Shown piece after piece: positions 32,434 through 42,904 of a stretch of DNA of 64,000 nt. Every line of letters starts with the position of its first letter. The stretch's first letter is position 1. The notes under the pieces were generated by a model. It was not told the DNA's origin. It made no database searches and worked only from the letters and a program-made list of their open reading frames with translations. This stretch comes from Tessaracoccus flavus (GTDB taxonomy: Bacteria; Actinomycetota; Actinomycetes; Propionibacteriales; Propionibacteriaceae): the NCBI RefSeq assembly GCF_001997295.1, contig NZ_CP019605.1, positions 558,001 to 622,000 on the forward strand. The letters run 5' to 3'. The position numbers and the translations under genes are program-made.

Positions 32434-32754
32434 TCAGAGGTCGCCGAGGGTGAGAGCCCGGTAGCAGTGGTACGCCGGCTCCTCGTACGGGTGGGCGGCG
32501 AGCATGGCCTCGACTGCGCCCTTGGCCAGAGCGTCGTCGCAGACGCACTCGATGCGCACCTCGTCGACCACCTCGGGACGGCCGGGTTCGCCGAGGTACG
32601 GCTCTGCGCCCTCCTCGGGGCGGAACCGCCCCTCGCCGGACGCGGAGAAACTGCAGGCCGTGTAGTTGCCGAGGGTGCCCGCCCCGGCCGCGGCCAGGGC
32701 GGCACGGACCTCGTCGGCGTGGCTGCGGGGCGAGAAGACGACGATGACGATCAT
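32434..32754 (-). CDS. YqfO/CutA-like domain protein
   Basis: 106 residues from the ATG at 32754. The ferredoxin-like fold is suggested by MIVIVVFSPRSHADEVRAAL at the start, the GTLGNYTACSFSASGEGRFRPEEGAEPY loop and HPYEEPAYHCYRA near the end. This is the domain inserted into NIF3/YqfO proteins (COG3323) and also found alone. A role in metal or ligand binding has been proposed for relatives, but none is proven. The gene converges on the hydrolase and is divergent from the ABC transporter. Confidence 0.75.
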   Translation of the reverse strand: MIVIVVFSPRSHADEVRAALAAAGAGTLGNYTACSFSASGEGRFRPEEGAEPYLGEPGRPEVVDEVRIECVCDDALAKGAVEAMLAAHPYEEPAYHCYRALTLGDL

Positions 32755-32815
32755 GGCCCCATTGTCCCGGTTCCCCGGATGTGACCAGGTTGGGCCGATG
32801 GGGAACAATGGCCCC

Positions 32816-33451
32816 GTGGCTAAGAAAGACGTCGTGCTCCAGGTCGAGAACCTCAAGAAGGCCTATGGCCCCGTCACCATCGTTGAGGGTTTCAGCATGA
32901 AGGTGCACGCCGGCGAGGCGGTGGCCCTGACGGGGCGCAACGGCGCCGGTAAGTCGACGGTGCTGCGCTGCCTGGTGGGGGCGGATCGGCCCGACGAGGG
33001 CACGGTCACCGTCAACGGCATCAAGGTGTCCGAGACCAACGCGCGCATCCGTCGTGACGTGGCCACGGTCATCGACGACCTCGACTTCTTCCCCGACCTC
33101 AGCGTGGTCGAGCACCTCGACCTGCTTGCCCGGGCGCACGGCCTGGAGGACCCCGACGATCTCGTCGACGAGGTGCTCGAGGAGGTTCAACTGGTACCGC
33201 AAGCGGGTCAGTTGCCCAGCACACTGTCGTCCGGCCAACGCCGACGGCTCGCCCTCGCCACGGCCTTCGTCCGCCCGCGCCAGCTGCTCGTCCTGGACGA
33301 GCCGGAGCAGAGGCTCGACGTCGAGGGCGTGCAGTGGCTGGGGGAGAGGCTGAAGTCGGATCTCGCCGGCGGCCTCGCCATCGTCCTGGCCAGCCACGAA
33401 CCGGCACTCCTCGAGGCCATCGGCGCGCGCACCATCAGGCTGGGTATCTGA
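32816..33451 (+). CDS. ABC transporter ATP-binding protein
   Basis: 211 residues from GTG 32816; ATG 32798 in the same frame is also possible. Walker A is GRNGAGKSTVLRCL, the signature is STLSSGQRRRLALATAF (slightly altered from LSGGQ), Walker B is LLVLDEPEQRLD and the switch His is in ASHEP. It is an exporter-type (CcmA/BcrA-like) ATPase. Its stop overlaps the start of the membrane protein (TGATG), giving a two-gene exporter. The substrate is unknown. Confidence 0.88.
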   Translation: MAKKDVVLQVENLKKAYGPVTIVEGFSMKVHAGEAVALTGRNGAGKSTVLRCLVGADRPDEGTVTVNGIKVSETNARIRRDVATVIDDLDFFPDLSVVEHLDLLARAHGLEDPDDLVDEVLEEVQLVPQAGQLPSTLSSGQRRRLALATAFVRPRQLLVLDEPEQRLDVEGVQWLGERLKSDLAGGLAIVLASHEPALLEAIGARTIRLGI

Positions 33452-35073
33452 TGACCACCGACCAACTCGGACCGATCGGCGTCGTCGACGAGAAACAACT
33501 CAAACTGCTGATGAGGGACTGGCGCCGGGGACGCGCCGACCGCAACCTCTGGCAGGCACTCTCCGACGCCTACATCATGGTCTTCGCCCTGCTGATGATC
33601 GGCGCCATGATCATCTCGTCGGTGGTTCGGGCCCAGCAGGTGGTGGCCGTCTGTGAGACCGACGGCTGCCTCGCCGCGCGGGGCCTGCTGCCGTGGGCGG
33701 CGGTGGCCGGGATCCTCGCCTCGACGCTCATCCTCGCCCGCATGTTCGGGCCCATCGTCGCCTCGACGGCGGAGGGCTTCTGGCTCATGGACGGCCCCAC
33801 CGACCGGCGCAGGCTCCTGGCCGGGCGCCTCGTCGCGGCCGTGGCGCTGGCGCTGGTGCTCGGGGCCCTCCTGGGTGCCCTCATCGCCGCGCTGACCGGA
33901 TCGCCGCTGACGCACGTCGGGATCTGGTCCCTGGCCGGAGGGCTGGGCTCGGCTGGTCTCATCGCCTTCGCCGCCGCCGAGCAGGGCGCGGACCGGCGCT
34001 GGCTGGTGGGGCTCGTGCAGTGGGTCATCGGCGCCGCGGCGATCGGCACGATGGTCATCCTCGTCGGCGGGGCGGCCGGGTGGTTCGATCTCGGCGCCGC
34101 CGCCCAACTGTCGGTTGAGCTCGCCTACATCGTCGCCGGTGTCGGGCTCCTGCTCATCGTGGGGGCTGGGATCATCGCGTTCCTGAGGCTCGGCAGGATC
34201 CGCCGGCAGCGGCTCACCTCCGGCGGCTCTCTCCTGAGCGGCCTCCAGGGCGCGGCCTTCGCGTTGGAGTTCGCCCTGATCCGCGACATCCTCGTCGAGG
34301 CCAAGTCCAAGGAGCGGGGGCATGTGCGCCCGACGCGAGGCTCCGGCTCGGGGATGCGGGCGCTCGTCATGCGGGACGTGCAGCGTCTGTGGCGACAGCC
34401 GCTTCCACTGCTGATTCTCGCCGCGACCGTCATCGTGCCGTACGCGATCCAGGCGCTCGGGCTGGCCGCGCTCAACCCGCCGATCTCGGCGTTGGTGCTG
34501 ATGGCCGCCCTCATCCCGTTCATGAACTCGCTCAGGGTGCTCACCCGCACCCGAGGCCTCCAGCGCTGCTTCCCGTTCGACCCCGCACAGGTCAAGCAGG
34601 CGGCCATGGTGGTGCCGGCGCTCCTCGCTGCGGCGTGGGCGGGCGCGGCCTTCCCCGCCTTCCTCGGCGTCGGCGGGGGAGTGGTCGTCGATCCCGTCGC
34701 CGCCGGCTCTGCGGCGCTGGTGACCGGGCTCGCAGGCTTCCTGGCCGCAGTGCGCTGGGTGAGCGCGAAGCCCGCGGACTACTCGGGCCCCATCGTCGCG
34801 ACCGGCCTCGGAGCCATGCCGCCGGGGCTCATGTTCTCGCTGCTGCGAGGCATCGACATGGTCGCCCTCGTCACCCTGCCGATCGTCCTCGGCTGGCCGG
34901 TGTGGGTGTCCCTGCTGATCGGCCTCATCGCCTTCTACTTCCTGCGCTCCGGACTCGATCGGGAAGAGCTCATGGCGCAGCAGGAGGAGCAGAAGCGACT
35001 CCTCGACGAGGAACGCGCGCGCCGCGCGGGCAACGCCCCCAAGCAGAAGATCCAGGTGCAGCGTAAGCGCTGA
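33451..35073 (+). CDS. ABC transporter membrane protein (DUF6297-type)
   Basis: 540 residues with about 12 hydrophobic helices, two groups of six separated by a cytoplasmic stretch (IRDILVEAKSKERGHVRPTR). The start overlaps the ATPase stop by one base. The C terminus is a charged coiled tail (EELMAQQEEQKRLLDEERARR and basic residues) that may contact the ATPase. It resembles actinobacterial DUF6297 permeases, whose cargo is not known. Confidence 0.75.
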   Translation: MTTDQLGPIGVVDEKQLKLLMRDWRRGRADRNLWQALSDAYIMVFALLMIGAMIISSVVRAQQVVAVCETDGCLAARGLLPWAAVAGILASTLILARMFGPIVASTAEGFWLMDGPTDRRRLLAGRLVAAVALALVLGALLGALIAALTGSPLTHVGIWSLAGGLGSAGLIAFAAAEQGADRRWLVGLVQWVIGAAAIGTMVILVGGAAGWFDLGAAAQLSVELAYIVAGVGLLLIVGAGIIAFLRLGRIRRQRLTSGGSLLSGLQGAAFALEFALIRDILVEAKSKERGHVRPTRGSGSGMRALVMRDVQRLWRQPLPLLILAATVIVPYAIQALGLAALNPPISALVLMAALIPFMNSLRVLTRTRGLQRCFPFDPAQVKQAAMVVPALLAAAWAGAAFPAFLGVGGGVVVDPVAAGSAALVTGLAGFLAAVRWVSAKPADYSGPIVATGLGAMPPGLMFSLLRGIDMVALVTLPIVLGWPVWVSLLIGLIAFYFLRSGLDREELMAQQEEQKRLLDEERARRAGNAPKQKIQVQRKR

Positions 35074-35119
35074 CCCTTGACGACCGGCGCCGACTCGTTC
35101 GACGCGCGCGGTGGAGGGA

Positions 35120-36370
35120 TCAGGCGAGCCCGAGGGCCTGCAGCATCGGCACGAACTTCGCGCCGGTCTCGGCGAGCTCGGCGTCCGGGGACGAGTCGGC
35201 CACGATGCCGGCCCCGGCGAAGAGCTGGATCTCGTCGGGGCACTGGGGCCGGACCTGGCCGCCGCGTAGAGCGATGGCCCATTCCCCGTCGCCCTCGGTG
35301 TCGACCCAGCCGACGGGCCCGGCGTACCGGCTCCGGTCGAGCGACTCCAGTTCGGCGATGATGTCGAGCGCCAGATGCGTCGGTGTGCCGCACACCGCGG
35401 CGCTCGGGTGCAGGGCAGCGGCCAGCGCCAGCGCGCTGTTCTCCGGCTTCGCCACGCCTGTGATATCGGTGGCCAGATGCATGACGTTCGGGAGCTTCAG
35501 CACCGACGGCGCCTCCGGCACGTTCATCGCCTGGCAGAACGGCGCGAGGGCCTGGGCGACGGACTCGACCGCGAACTCGTGTTCGCCGATGTCCTTGCTT
35601 GAGCGCGCCAACTCGGCTGCGCGCGCCAAAGGATCGGCGTCGGCGTCGTGAGAGACGGTCCCGGCGAGCACCCGTGAGGTCACGAGCCCACCCTGGCGAC
35701 GCAGCAGCAGCTCCGGCGTGGCCCCGACGAGGCCGTCGACGAGGTAGGCCCACGTCGTGGGGTAGGAGTCGATGAGCCGACCGAGCAGGAACCGCAGGTC
35801 GAAGGGCTGGTCGGCGCGGACGCGGAGGTCGCGGGCGAGCACCACCTTGTGCACCTCGTCGCGCCTGATCAGGGAGACGACCTCCGCGACGATGTCGGTC
35901 CAGACGTCCTCGCCCATCGACCCGCCGAGCACCTCGAGGCCGGACGGGGCCCGCACCGGCTCGCCCCTGGGCGGCAGCGAGCAGTCGGTGTGGTTGGTGC
36001 CCAGACGCGTCAGCCAGGAGACGCCTCCGCGTCGCCCCAGGATGAGCTCGGGGACGGTCAGTACCGAGCGTTCCTCCGACCGGTCGGGGTCGAAGGTGAA
36101 GGAGCCAACCGCGATCGGTCCCGTGCCGAATTCGCCCGGCATCTCCGAATCGTGGTCAATCTGGGCCGAGATCTCGTCCCACCACACGTCGGCAGCCTCT
36201 GCCCGGTCGGTCTCGAACCGGGCCACCTCGCCCAGCGTGATGAAACCCTCACCGCGGCGGATGAACGCGCTGCTGAGGCCAGCCTCGGGGAGGAAGCGCT
36301 CCAGCGGTCCGGGGTCGTCGACGGCGACGGTCGTGGCGCGCATCCGAGCGCTCCCGAAGTCCAGAATCAC
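35120..36370 (-). CDS. menF: Isochorismate synthase
   Basis: 416 residues from GTG 36370 (or ATG 36343). The chorismate-binding domain is complete: RDEVHKVVLARDLRV with the catalytic Lys, FLLGRLIDSYPTTWAYLVDG, GATPELLLRRQGG, LAGTVSHDADAD, SSKDIGEHEFAVESV, LHPSAAVCGTPTHLA and AGPVGWVDTEGDGEWAIALRGG and finally FAGAGIVADSSPDAELAET. It converts chorismate to isochorismate, the first committed step of menaquinone synthesis here. A siderophore role (EntC/DhbC) is less likely given the surrounding genes. Confidence 0.9.
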   Translation of the reverse strand: MILDFGSARMRATTVAVDDPGPLERFLPEAGLSSAFIRRGEGFITLGEVARFETDRAEAADVWWDEISAQIDHDSEMPGEFGTGPIAVGSFTFDPDRSEERSVLTVPELILGRRGGVSWLTRLGTNHTDCSLPPRGEPVRAPSGLEVLGGSMGEDVWTDIVAEVVSLIRRDEVHKVVLARDLRVRADQPFDLRFLLGRLIDSYPTTWAYLVDGLVGATPELLLRRQGGLVTSRVLAGTVSHDADADPLARAAELARSSKDIGEHEFAVESVAQALAPFCQAMNVPEAPSVLKLPNVMHLATDITGVAKPENSALALAAALHPSAAVCGTPTHLALDIIAELESLDRSRYAGPVGWVDTEGDGEWAIALRGGQVRPQCPDEIQLFAGAGIVADSSPDAELAETGAKFVPMLQALGLA

Positions 36371-36506
36371 CTACGCGAGCATAGCTGTGCGGTCGGCTCA
36401 GAGCCATTCTGCCCAGAACGGGAACCCTGTTATTTACGAAACATTCGGGTGCCTTAAATGCGCTGCGACTAGGTAATCTGCCCCGTGGGTAACGCGCCGG
36501 TGGGCT

Positions 36507-36531
36507 GGGTGGCCGAATTGTTCGGCCACCC
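36507..36531. promoter_or_regulatory. 11-bp palindrome between menF and the reductase/nuo genes
   Basis: GGGTGGCCGAA (36507-36517), loop TTG, TTCGGCCACCC (36521-36531), perfect over 11 bp. It lies 38 bases upstream of the reductase start in the divergent region 36371-36568. It may be an operator for one or both directions. AT-rich sequence and a TAGACT box (36533-36538) are beside it. Confidence 0.5.
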
Positions 36532-36568
36532 CTAGACTGAGCCGGAAGTCTGATGACGGGAGCCGGAA

Positions 36569-37867
36569 ATGTCGTTCGCCATGCCCGACGGCGCGGCGCC
36601 TGCATACCCGACGGAGGAGGCCGACGTCATCGTCGTCGGCGCCGGTCCCGCGGGTGCCACCACCGCGGCCTACCTTGCCCGGTACGGCCTGTCGGTCACC
36701 ATGCTGGAGAAGTCGACCTTCCCTCGCGACAAGGTCTGCGGGGATGGGCTGACGCCCAGGGCCACAAGGGCGTTGACCAGGCTCGGCATCGATCTGTCCG
36801 ACGAGACGCAGTGGCACCGCAACATCGGCCTTCGGTCGTGGGGTGTGCATCCCTACCCCTTTGAGTTCAAGTGGCCGGAGTTGACGGACTTTCCTCCGTT
36901 CGGCGTGGCGCGTGCCCGCAAGGACTTCGACGAAGTGCTGGCCCGGTTCGCCGTGGCTCAGGGCGCAGCTCTCATCGAGGGCGCGGCGGCAGAGTCGCCC
37001 ATCCTCAACGACCGCACCGGCAGGATCGAGGGGGTTGTCACCAAGGACGGGCGGCGCTTCCGTGCCCCCTACGTCGTGGCAGCCGACGGAGTGAGCTCGC
37101 GCCTGGCGGTGGCCATGGGCATCACCAAGCGCGAGGACCGGCCGATGGGTGTGGCCTATCGCACGTACTACCGCACTCCGAAGGGCGACGACGACCACCT
37201 CGAGTCCTACCTGACGCTCTGGGACGGCGAGCCCGGCAAGTCGAACCAGATGCCCGGCTATGGCTGGATGTTCCCGCTCGGCGGCGGCATCGCCAACGTC
37301 GGCCTCGGCGTCCTCAACACCGGCAAGTCGGTTCAGCAGACCGATCTGCGCGGCCTGCTCAAGAACTGGGCGGCCAGCGCACCCGAGGCCTGGGGGTACC
37401 GCGACGCGGAGGAGATCGGCAAGATCCAGGGCGCCGCGCTCCCGATGGCGTTCAACCGCACCCCGCACTACGGACGGGGCCTGCTCCTGGTCGGTGACTC
37501 CGGCGGCATGGTCAGCCCGTTCAACGGTGAAGGCATCGCCTACGCGATGGAGGCGGCCGAGGCCGCGGCCAGCGCGGTTGCGGAGGCCATCTCGCGTGGC
37601 GTCGGCACCGGATCGGCCGAACGGGCCATGCAGGCCTACCCTGCGGTCATGAAGGAGAGCCTGGGCGGTTACTATCGCCTCGGGGTCACCTTCTCGAAGC
37701 TGATCGGCGATCCGCGCATCATGCACCTGTGCGTCAAGTACGGGCTGCCCCGCAAGACGCTGATGAACTTCGTGATGAAGCTCCTTGCGCACCTGACCGA
37801 CTCCCATGACGGCGACGCCACGGACCGGATCATCAACGCACTCTCCAAGGCCGTTCCGTCGGTCTGA
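36569..37867 (+). CDS. Geranylgeranyl reductase family protein (MenJ-like)
   Basis: 432 residues. FAD-binding motif ADVIVVGAGPAGATTAAYLARYGLSV at about 18-43, then the family motif STFPRDKVCGDGLTPRATRAL, VVAADGVSSRLA and the second FAD motif LLLVGDSGGMVSPFNGEGIAYAMEAA. It belongs to the group that includes MenJ of Mycobacterium, which saturates one isoprene unit of menaquinone. It starts the stretch leading to nuoA, 21 bases before it, so it may be co-transcribed with complex I. RBS-like GGGAG lies upstream. Confidence 0.85.
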   Translation: MSFAMPDGAAPAYPTEEADVIVVGAGPAGATTAAYLARYGLSVTMLEKSTFPRDKVCGDGLTPRATRALTRLGIDLSDETQWHRNIGLRSWGVHPYPFEFKWPELTDFPPFGVARARKDFDEVLARFAVAQGAALIEGAAAESPILNDRTGRIEGVVTKDGRRFRAPYVVAADGVSSRLAVAMGITKREDRPMGVAYRTYYRTPKGDDDHLESYLTLWDGEPGKSNQMPGYGWMFPLGGGIANVGLGVLNTGKSVQQTDLRGLLKNWAASAPEAWGYRDAEEIGKIQGAALPMAFNRTPHYGRGLLLVGDSGGMVSPFNGEGIAYAMEAAEAAASAVAEAISRGVGTGSAERAMQAYPAVMKESLGGYYRLGVTFSKLIGDPRIMHLCVKYGLPRKTLMNFVMKLLAHLTDSHDGDATDRIINALSKAVPSV

Positions 37868-37888
37868 TCGGGAAGGAACAACTACGCC

Positions 37889-38248
37889 ATGAATCTCTAC
37901 ATCCCCATCGTGGGCATGGTGCTGCTTGCCACCGCCTTCGTCGTGGTGTCCATGGTGCTGAGCCTCGTACTGGGCCCGCGGCGCTACAACCGCGCCAAGT
38001 ACGACAGCTACGAGTGCGGCATCCAGCCGACGCCGCAGCCCGTGGGCGGCGGCCGGTTCCCGGTGAAGTACTACATCACGGCCATGATGTTCATCGTCTT
38101 CGACATCGAAGTCGTGTTCCTCCTGCCGTGGGCGGTCGCCTACAACCAGTTGACCACGTTCGCCGTCGTCTCGATGATCGTCTTCATCGTCGCGGTGTTC
38201 ATCCCCTACTTCTACGTCCTGCGCCGTAACGGCCTCGACTGGGAATGA
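37889..38248 (+). CDS. nuoA: NADH-quinone oxidoreductase subunit A
   Basis: 119 residues, three membrane helices. [20 protein letters not shown] with the conserved Cys and [24 protein letters not shown] are the ND3-type loop and helix that line the quinone site region. It has a good ribosome site (GGAAGGA). First of the nuoA-N genes in the usual order. Confidence 0.95.
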   Translation: MNLYIPIVGMVLLATAFVVVSMVLSLVLGPRRYNRAKYDSYECGIQPTPQPVGGGRFPVKYYITAMMFIVFDIEVVFLLPWAVAYNQLTTFAVVSMIVFIVAVFIPYFYVLRRNGLDWE

Positions 38249-38261
38249 TCGGAAGAATCAC

Positions 38262-38816
38262 ATGGGAATCGAAGATAAGCTCCCCAGCGGCATCCTCCTG
38301 ACGACTGTCGAGGGTGTCTTCGGCTGGCTCCGCAAGGCGTCGTTCTGGCCCGCGACCATGGGTCTGGCGTGCTGCGCGATCGAGATGATGGCCTACGGCA
38401 CCCCCCGCTACGACGCGGGTCGGTGGGGCCAGGAGGTCTTCCGCGCGTCTCCGCGCCAGGCCGATCTCATGATCGTGTCGGGCCGCGTCTCGCAGAAGAT
38501 GGCCCCGGTCATCCGCCAGGTCTACGACCAGATGCCCAACCCCAAGTGGGTCATCTCGATGGGCGCCTGCGCGTCCTCGGGCGGCATGTTCAACAACTAC
38601 GCCATCGTGCAGGGCTGTGACCACTTTCTGCCCGTCGACATGTACATCCCGGGTTGCCCTCCGCGGCCCGACATGCTCATCGAGGCGATGTTCAAGCTGC
38701 GCGAGCAGGTGCAGCACCGTCCCATCGGCGCCAACGAGACCCTAGCCATCGAAGAGGCCGAGGCCGCAGCGCTGGCGGCTCCCGCGAAGTACGAGATGAA
38801 GGGGCTCATGCGATGA
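38262..38816 (+). CDS. nuoB: NADH-quinone oxidoreductase subunit B
   Basis: 184 residues. Ligands of cluster N2 are visible: [13 protein letters not shown] (two adjacent Cys), [20 protein letters not shown] and [11 protein letters not shown]. This peripheral subunit passes electrons from the arm to the quinone. It overlaps the nuoC start by four bases (ATGA). Confidence 0.96.
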   Translation: MGIEDKLPSGILLTTVEGVFGWLRKASFWPATMGLACCAIEMMAYGTPRYDAGRWGQEVFRASPRQADLMIVSGRVSQKMAPVIRQVYDQMPNPKWVISMGACASSGGMFNNYAIVQGCDHFLPVDMYIPGCPPRPDMLIEAMFKLREQVQHRPIGANETLAIEEAEAAALAAPAKYEMKGLMR

Positions 38817-39504
38817 CCGAGCAGGACCCGCGCCGCGCCGTCGAACCGACGACGTCGACTCCCACCCCGCGATCGAACTTCGCGAGCCGCAAGGGCATGT
38901 GGTCGAAGGGGGCCGGCGACACGTCCGGCTACGGCGGTCTCCAGCGTGACCTGGCGATGCCGGGCCTCAGCGAACCCCCGTTCGACGACGAGCACGATGC
39001 CATCCACGGGCGCGCCCTCCAGGTGCTCCCGGGCCTGACCGGGGCACGCTTCCTCTTCGACCGCGGCGAGCTCACCATCTACGTCCCCCGCGAGCAGCTG
39101 CCGGAGACAGTCCGCGCCTTCCGCGACGACCCGCATCTGCGGTTCGAGGTCTGCGTCTCGGTCTCGGGCGTGCACTACCCGGAGGAGAAGGGCGCGGAGC
39201 TCCACGTCGTCTACCACCTCCTGAGCTACACCCACAACCGTCGGGTCCGGCTCGAGGTCACGTGCTCCGACGACGACCCGCACGTGCCGTCGATCGTGGC
39301 CACCTACCCGATGGCGGACTGGCACGAGCGCGAGACGTGGGACATGTTCGGCGTCATCTTCGACGGCCACCCGTCGCTGACCCGCATCCTCATGCCCGAC
39401 GACTGGCGCGGCCACCCGCAGCGCAAGGACTATCCGCTGGGCGGCGTCGACATTGAGTACAAGGGCGCGAAGGTTCCCGCCCCCGACAACCGGAGGACCT
39501 ACTC

Positions 39505-39508
<4 letters not shown>
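38813..39508 (+). CDS. nuoC: NADH-quinone oxidoreductase subunit C
   Basis: 231 residues from the ATG at 38813; a longer upstream frame lies in nuoB. The 30-kDa subunit signature is [20 protein letters not shown] with [21 protein letters not shown]. The N-terminal 60 residues are low-complexity and variable in the family. It overlaps nuoD (GTGA). Confidence 0.95.
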
Positions 39509-40850
<1,342 letters not shown>

Positions 40851-40854
<4 letters not shown>

Positions 40855-41594
40855 GCGGCCACTTTGCCAGCCACTTCCCCGATTCCGGCTCGGTCGACTA
40901 CAGCGATCAGTCGAGCAACATCGACGACACCACCATCGCCGAGCTGCGTGAGCTCGCGGCGCGCTACCCGCAGCCGCGTTCGGCGCTGCTCCCGATGCTT
41001 CACCTCGTGCAGTCTGTCGACGGTCGCGTCAGCCCCCGCGGTATCGAGGTCTGCGCCGACGTGCTCGGCATCACCACGGCTCAGGTGTCCGGCGTGGCGA
41101 CGTTCTACACCATGTACAAGCGCCGTCCCGCGGGCCAGCACCACCTCGGCGTCTGCACCACCGCGCTCTGCGCCGTGATGGGCGGCGACATCCTGCTCGA
41201 TCGCGCCAAGAAGCGCCTCGGCATCGACGAAGGCCAGACCACCCCTGACGGCAAGGTCTCGCTCGAGCGACTCGAATGCAACGCCGCCTGTGACTTCGCG
41301 CCCGTGGCCATGGTCAACTGGGAGTTCTTCGACAACATGGACCCGGCCAAGATGGACGACCTCATCCAGCGCCTCCTCGACGGGGAGGAGGTGGTCTCCT
41401 CCCGCGGAGCCACCATCACCTCCTGGAGGGAGGCCGAGCGGGTGCTCGCCGGTTTCCCGGATGGGCGCGCCGACGAGGGACCCTCGGCCGGCCCGGCGTC
41501 CGTGCTCGGTCTGGAGATCGCGCGTGAGAATGACTGGACCGCACCGCCCGCCGACGCCAAGCCGGCCGAGCAGAAGCCGGAGGAGGGCAAGTGA
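40851..41594 (+). CDS. nuoE: NADH-quinone oxidoreductase subunit E
   Basis: 247 residues. Cluster N1a ligands are [14 protein letters not shown] (Cys-x4-Cys) and [16 protein letters not shown] (Cys-x3-Cys). Residues beyond about 175 are an extension rich in Ala, Pro and charged residues, common in actinobacteria. It works with NuoF in NADH oxidation. It overlaps nuoF by four bases. Confidence 0.95.
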
Positions 41595-42904
41595 CCGACC
41601 TGCTGACCCCCGTCCTCAGCGCCCACTGGGGCGAGGACAACTCGTGGAAGCTCTCCCGCTACGAGGCGACCGGCGGCTACCGCGCGATGCGCAAGGCGCT
41701 GGAGATGGAGCCCGCGGCCATCGTCGACCTGGTGAAGGAGGCGAACCTCCGCGGTCGCGGTGGCGCAGGCTTCCCGACCGGCATGAAGTGGTCGTTCGTC
41801 CCGCAGGACAACCCGAACCCGAAGTACCTCGTCGTCAACGCTGACGAGTCGGAGCCCGGCACCTGCAAGGACATCCCGCTCATGATGGCCTCGCCGCACA
41901 CGCTGGTCGAAGGCATCATCATCTCGTCGTTCGCCATCAACTGTCACACGGCCTTCATCTACTGCCGCGGCGAGGTGCTGCACGTCATCCGCCGCCTGCA
42001 GCAGGCCGTGCGCGAGGCATACGCGGCCGGTTACCTCGGCAGGAACATCCTCGGCACCGGCTACGACCTCGACATCATCGTCCACGCCGGCGCGGGCGCC
42101 TACATCTGCGGCGAGGAGACGGCGCTGCTCGACTCGCTGGAGGGGCGCCGCGGCCAGCCGCGACTCCGGCCCCCGTTCCCCGCGGTGGCGGGTCTCTACG
42201 CCTCGCCCACCGTCGTGAACAACGTCGAATCCATCGCGTCCGTCCCGGCGATCGTCGACAACGGCGCCGCCTGGTTCCAGTCGATGGGGACCGAGAAGTC
42301 GAAGGGCTTCACGATCTACTCCGTGTCGGGGCACGTCAAGCGGCCCGGACAGTTCGAGGCCCCCATGGGCATCACGCTGCGCCAGCTCATCGAGCTGGGC
42401 GGTGGAATGCGTGACGGGCACGAGCTGAAGTTCTTCACGCCGGGCGGCTCGTCCACCCCCATCCTCACGGCGGAGGGGCTGGACATCCCACTCGACTACG
42501 AGGGGATGGCGGCGGCCGGCACGATGCTCGGCACCAAGGCGCTCCAGGTCTTCGACGACACCACGTCCATCGTCCGCACGACGCTCAGGTTCGTCGAGTT
42601 CTACAAGCACGAGAGCTGCGGCAAGTGCACCCCGTGCCGGGAGGGCTCGTGGTGGCTCGTCCAGCTTCTGATGAAGTTCGAGGCGGGGACCGCTGAAGAG
42701 GGCGACGTCGACAAGCTGCTCGACATCTGCGACAACATCGGCGGGCGCTCGTTCTGCGCCCTGGCCGACGGCGCCGTCGCCTGCGTCACCAGTGCCGTCA
42801 AGCACTTCCGCTCGGAGTTCGAGCAGGGCTACCACACGCCCGCCTGGGAGCTGTTCCCGTACGAGAAGAGCGCACTGTTCGCTGTGGAAGGAGACCCGCG
42901 ATGA
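41591..42904 (+). CDS. nuoF: NADH-quinone oxidoreductase subunit F
   Basis: 437 residues from a GTG. NADH and FMN motifs are LRGRGGAGFPTGMKWSFVP and GAGAYICGEETALLDSLEG; the N3 cluster ligands are ESCGKCTPCREG with a later Cys in NIGGRSFCALADG. This is the NADH-binding subunit, so this complex I takes NADH directly. It overlaps nuoG by four bases. Confidence 0.96.
   Translation: MTDLLTPVLSAHWGEDNSWKLSRYEATGGYRAMRKALEMEPAAIVDLVKEANLRGRGGAGFPTGMKWSFVPQDNPNPKYLVVNADESEPGTCKDIPLMMASPHTLVEGIIISSFAINCHTAFIYCRGEVLHVIRRLQQAVREAYAAGYLGRNILGTGYDLDIIVHAGAGAYICGEETALLDSLEGRRGQPRLRPPFPAVAGLYASPTVVNNVESIASVPAIVDNGAAWFQSMGTEKSKGFTIYSVSGHVKRPGQFEAPMGITLRQLIELGGGMRDGHELKFFTPGGSSTPILTAEGLDIPLDYEGMAAAGTMLGTKALQVFDDTTSIVRTTLRFVEFYKHESCGKCTPCREGSWWLVQLLMKFEAGTAEEGDVDKLLDICDNIGGRSFCALADGAVACVTSAVKHFRSEFEQGYHTPAWELFPYEKSALFAVEGDPR

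Noticed and set aside
33208..34323. 371-codon antisense frame over the ABC transporter
   Set aside because: Same GC shadow effect; no domain visible.
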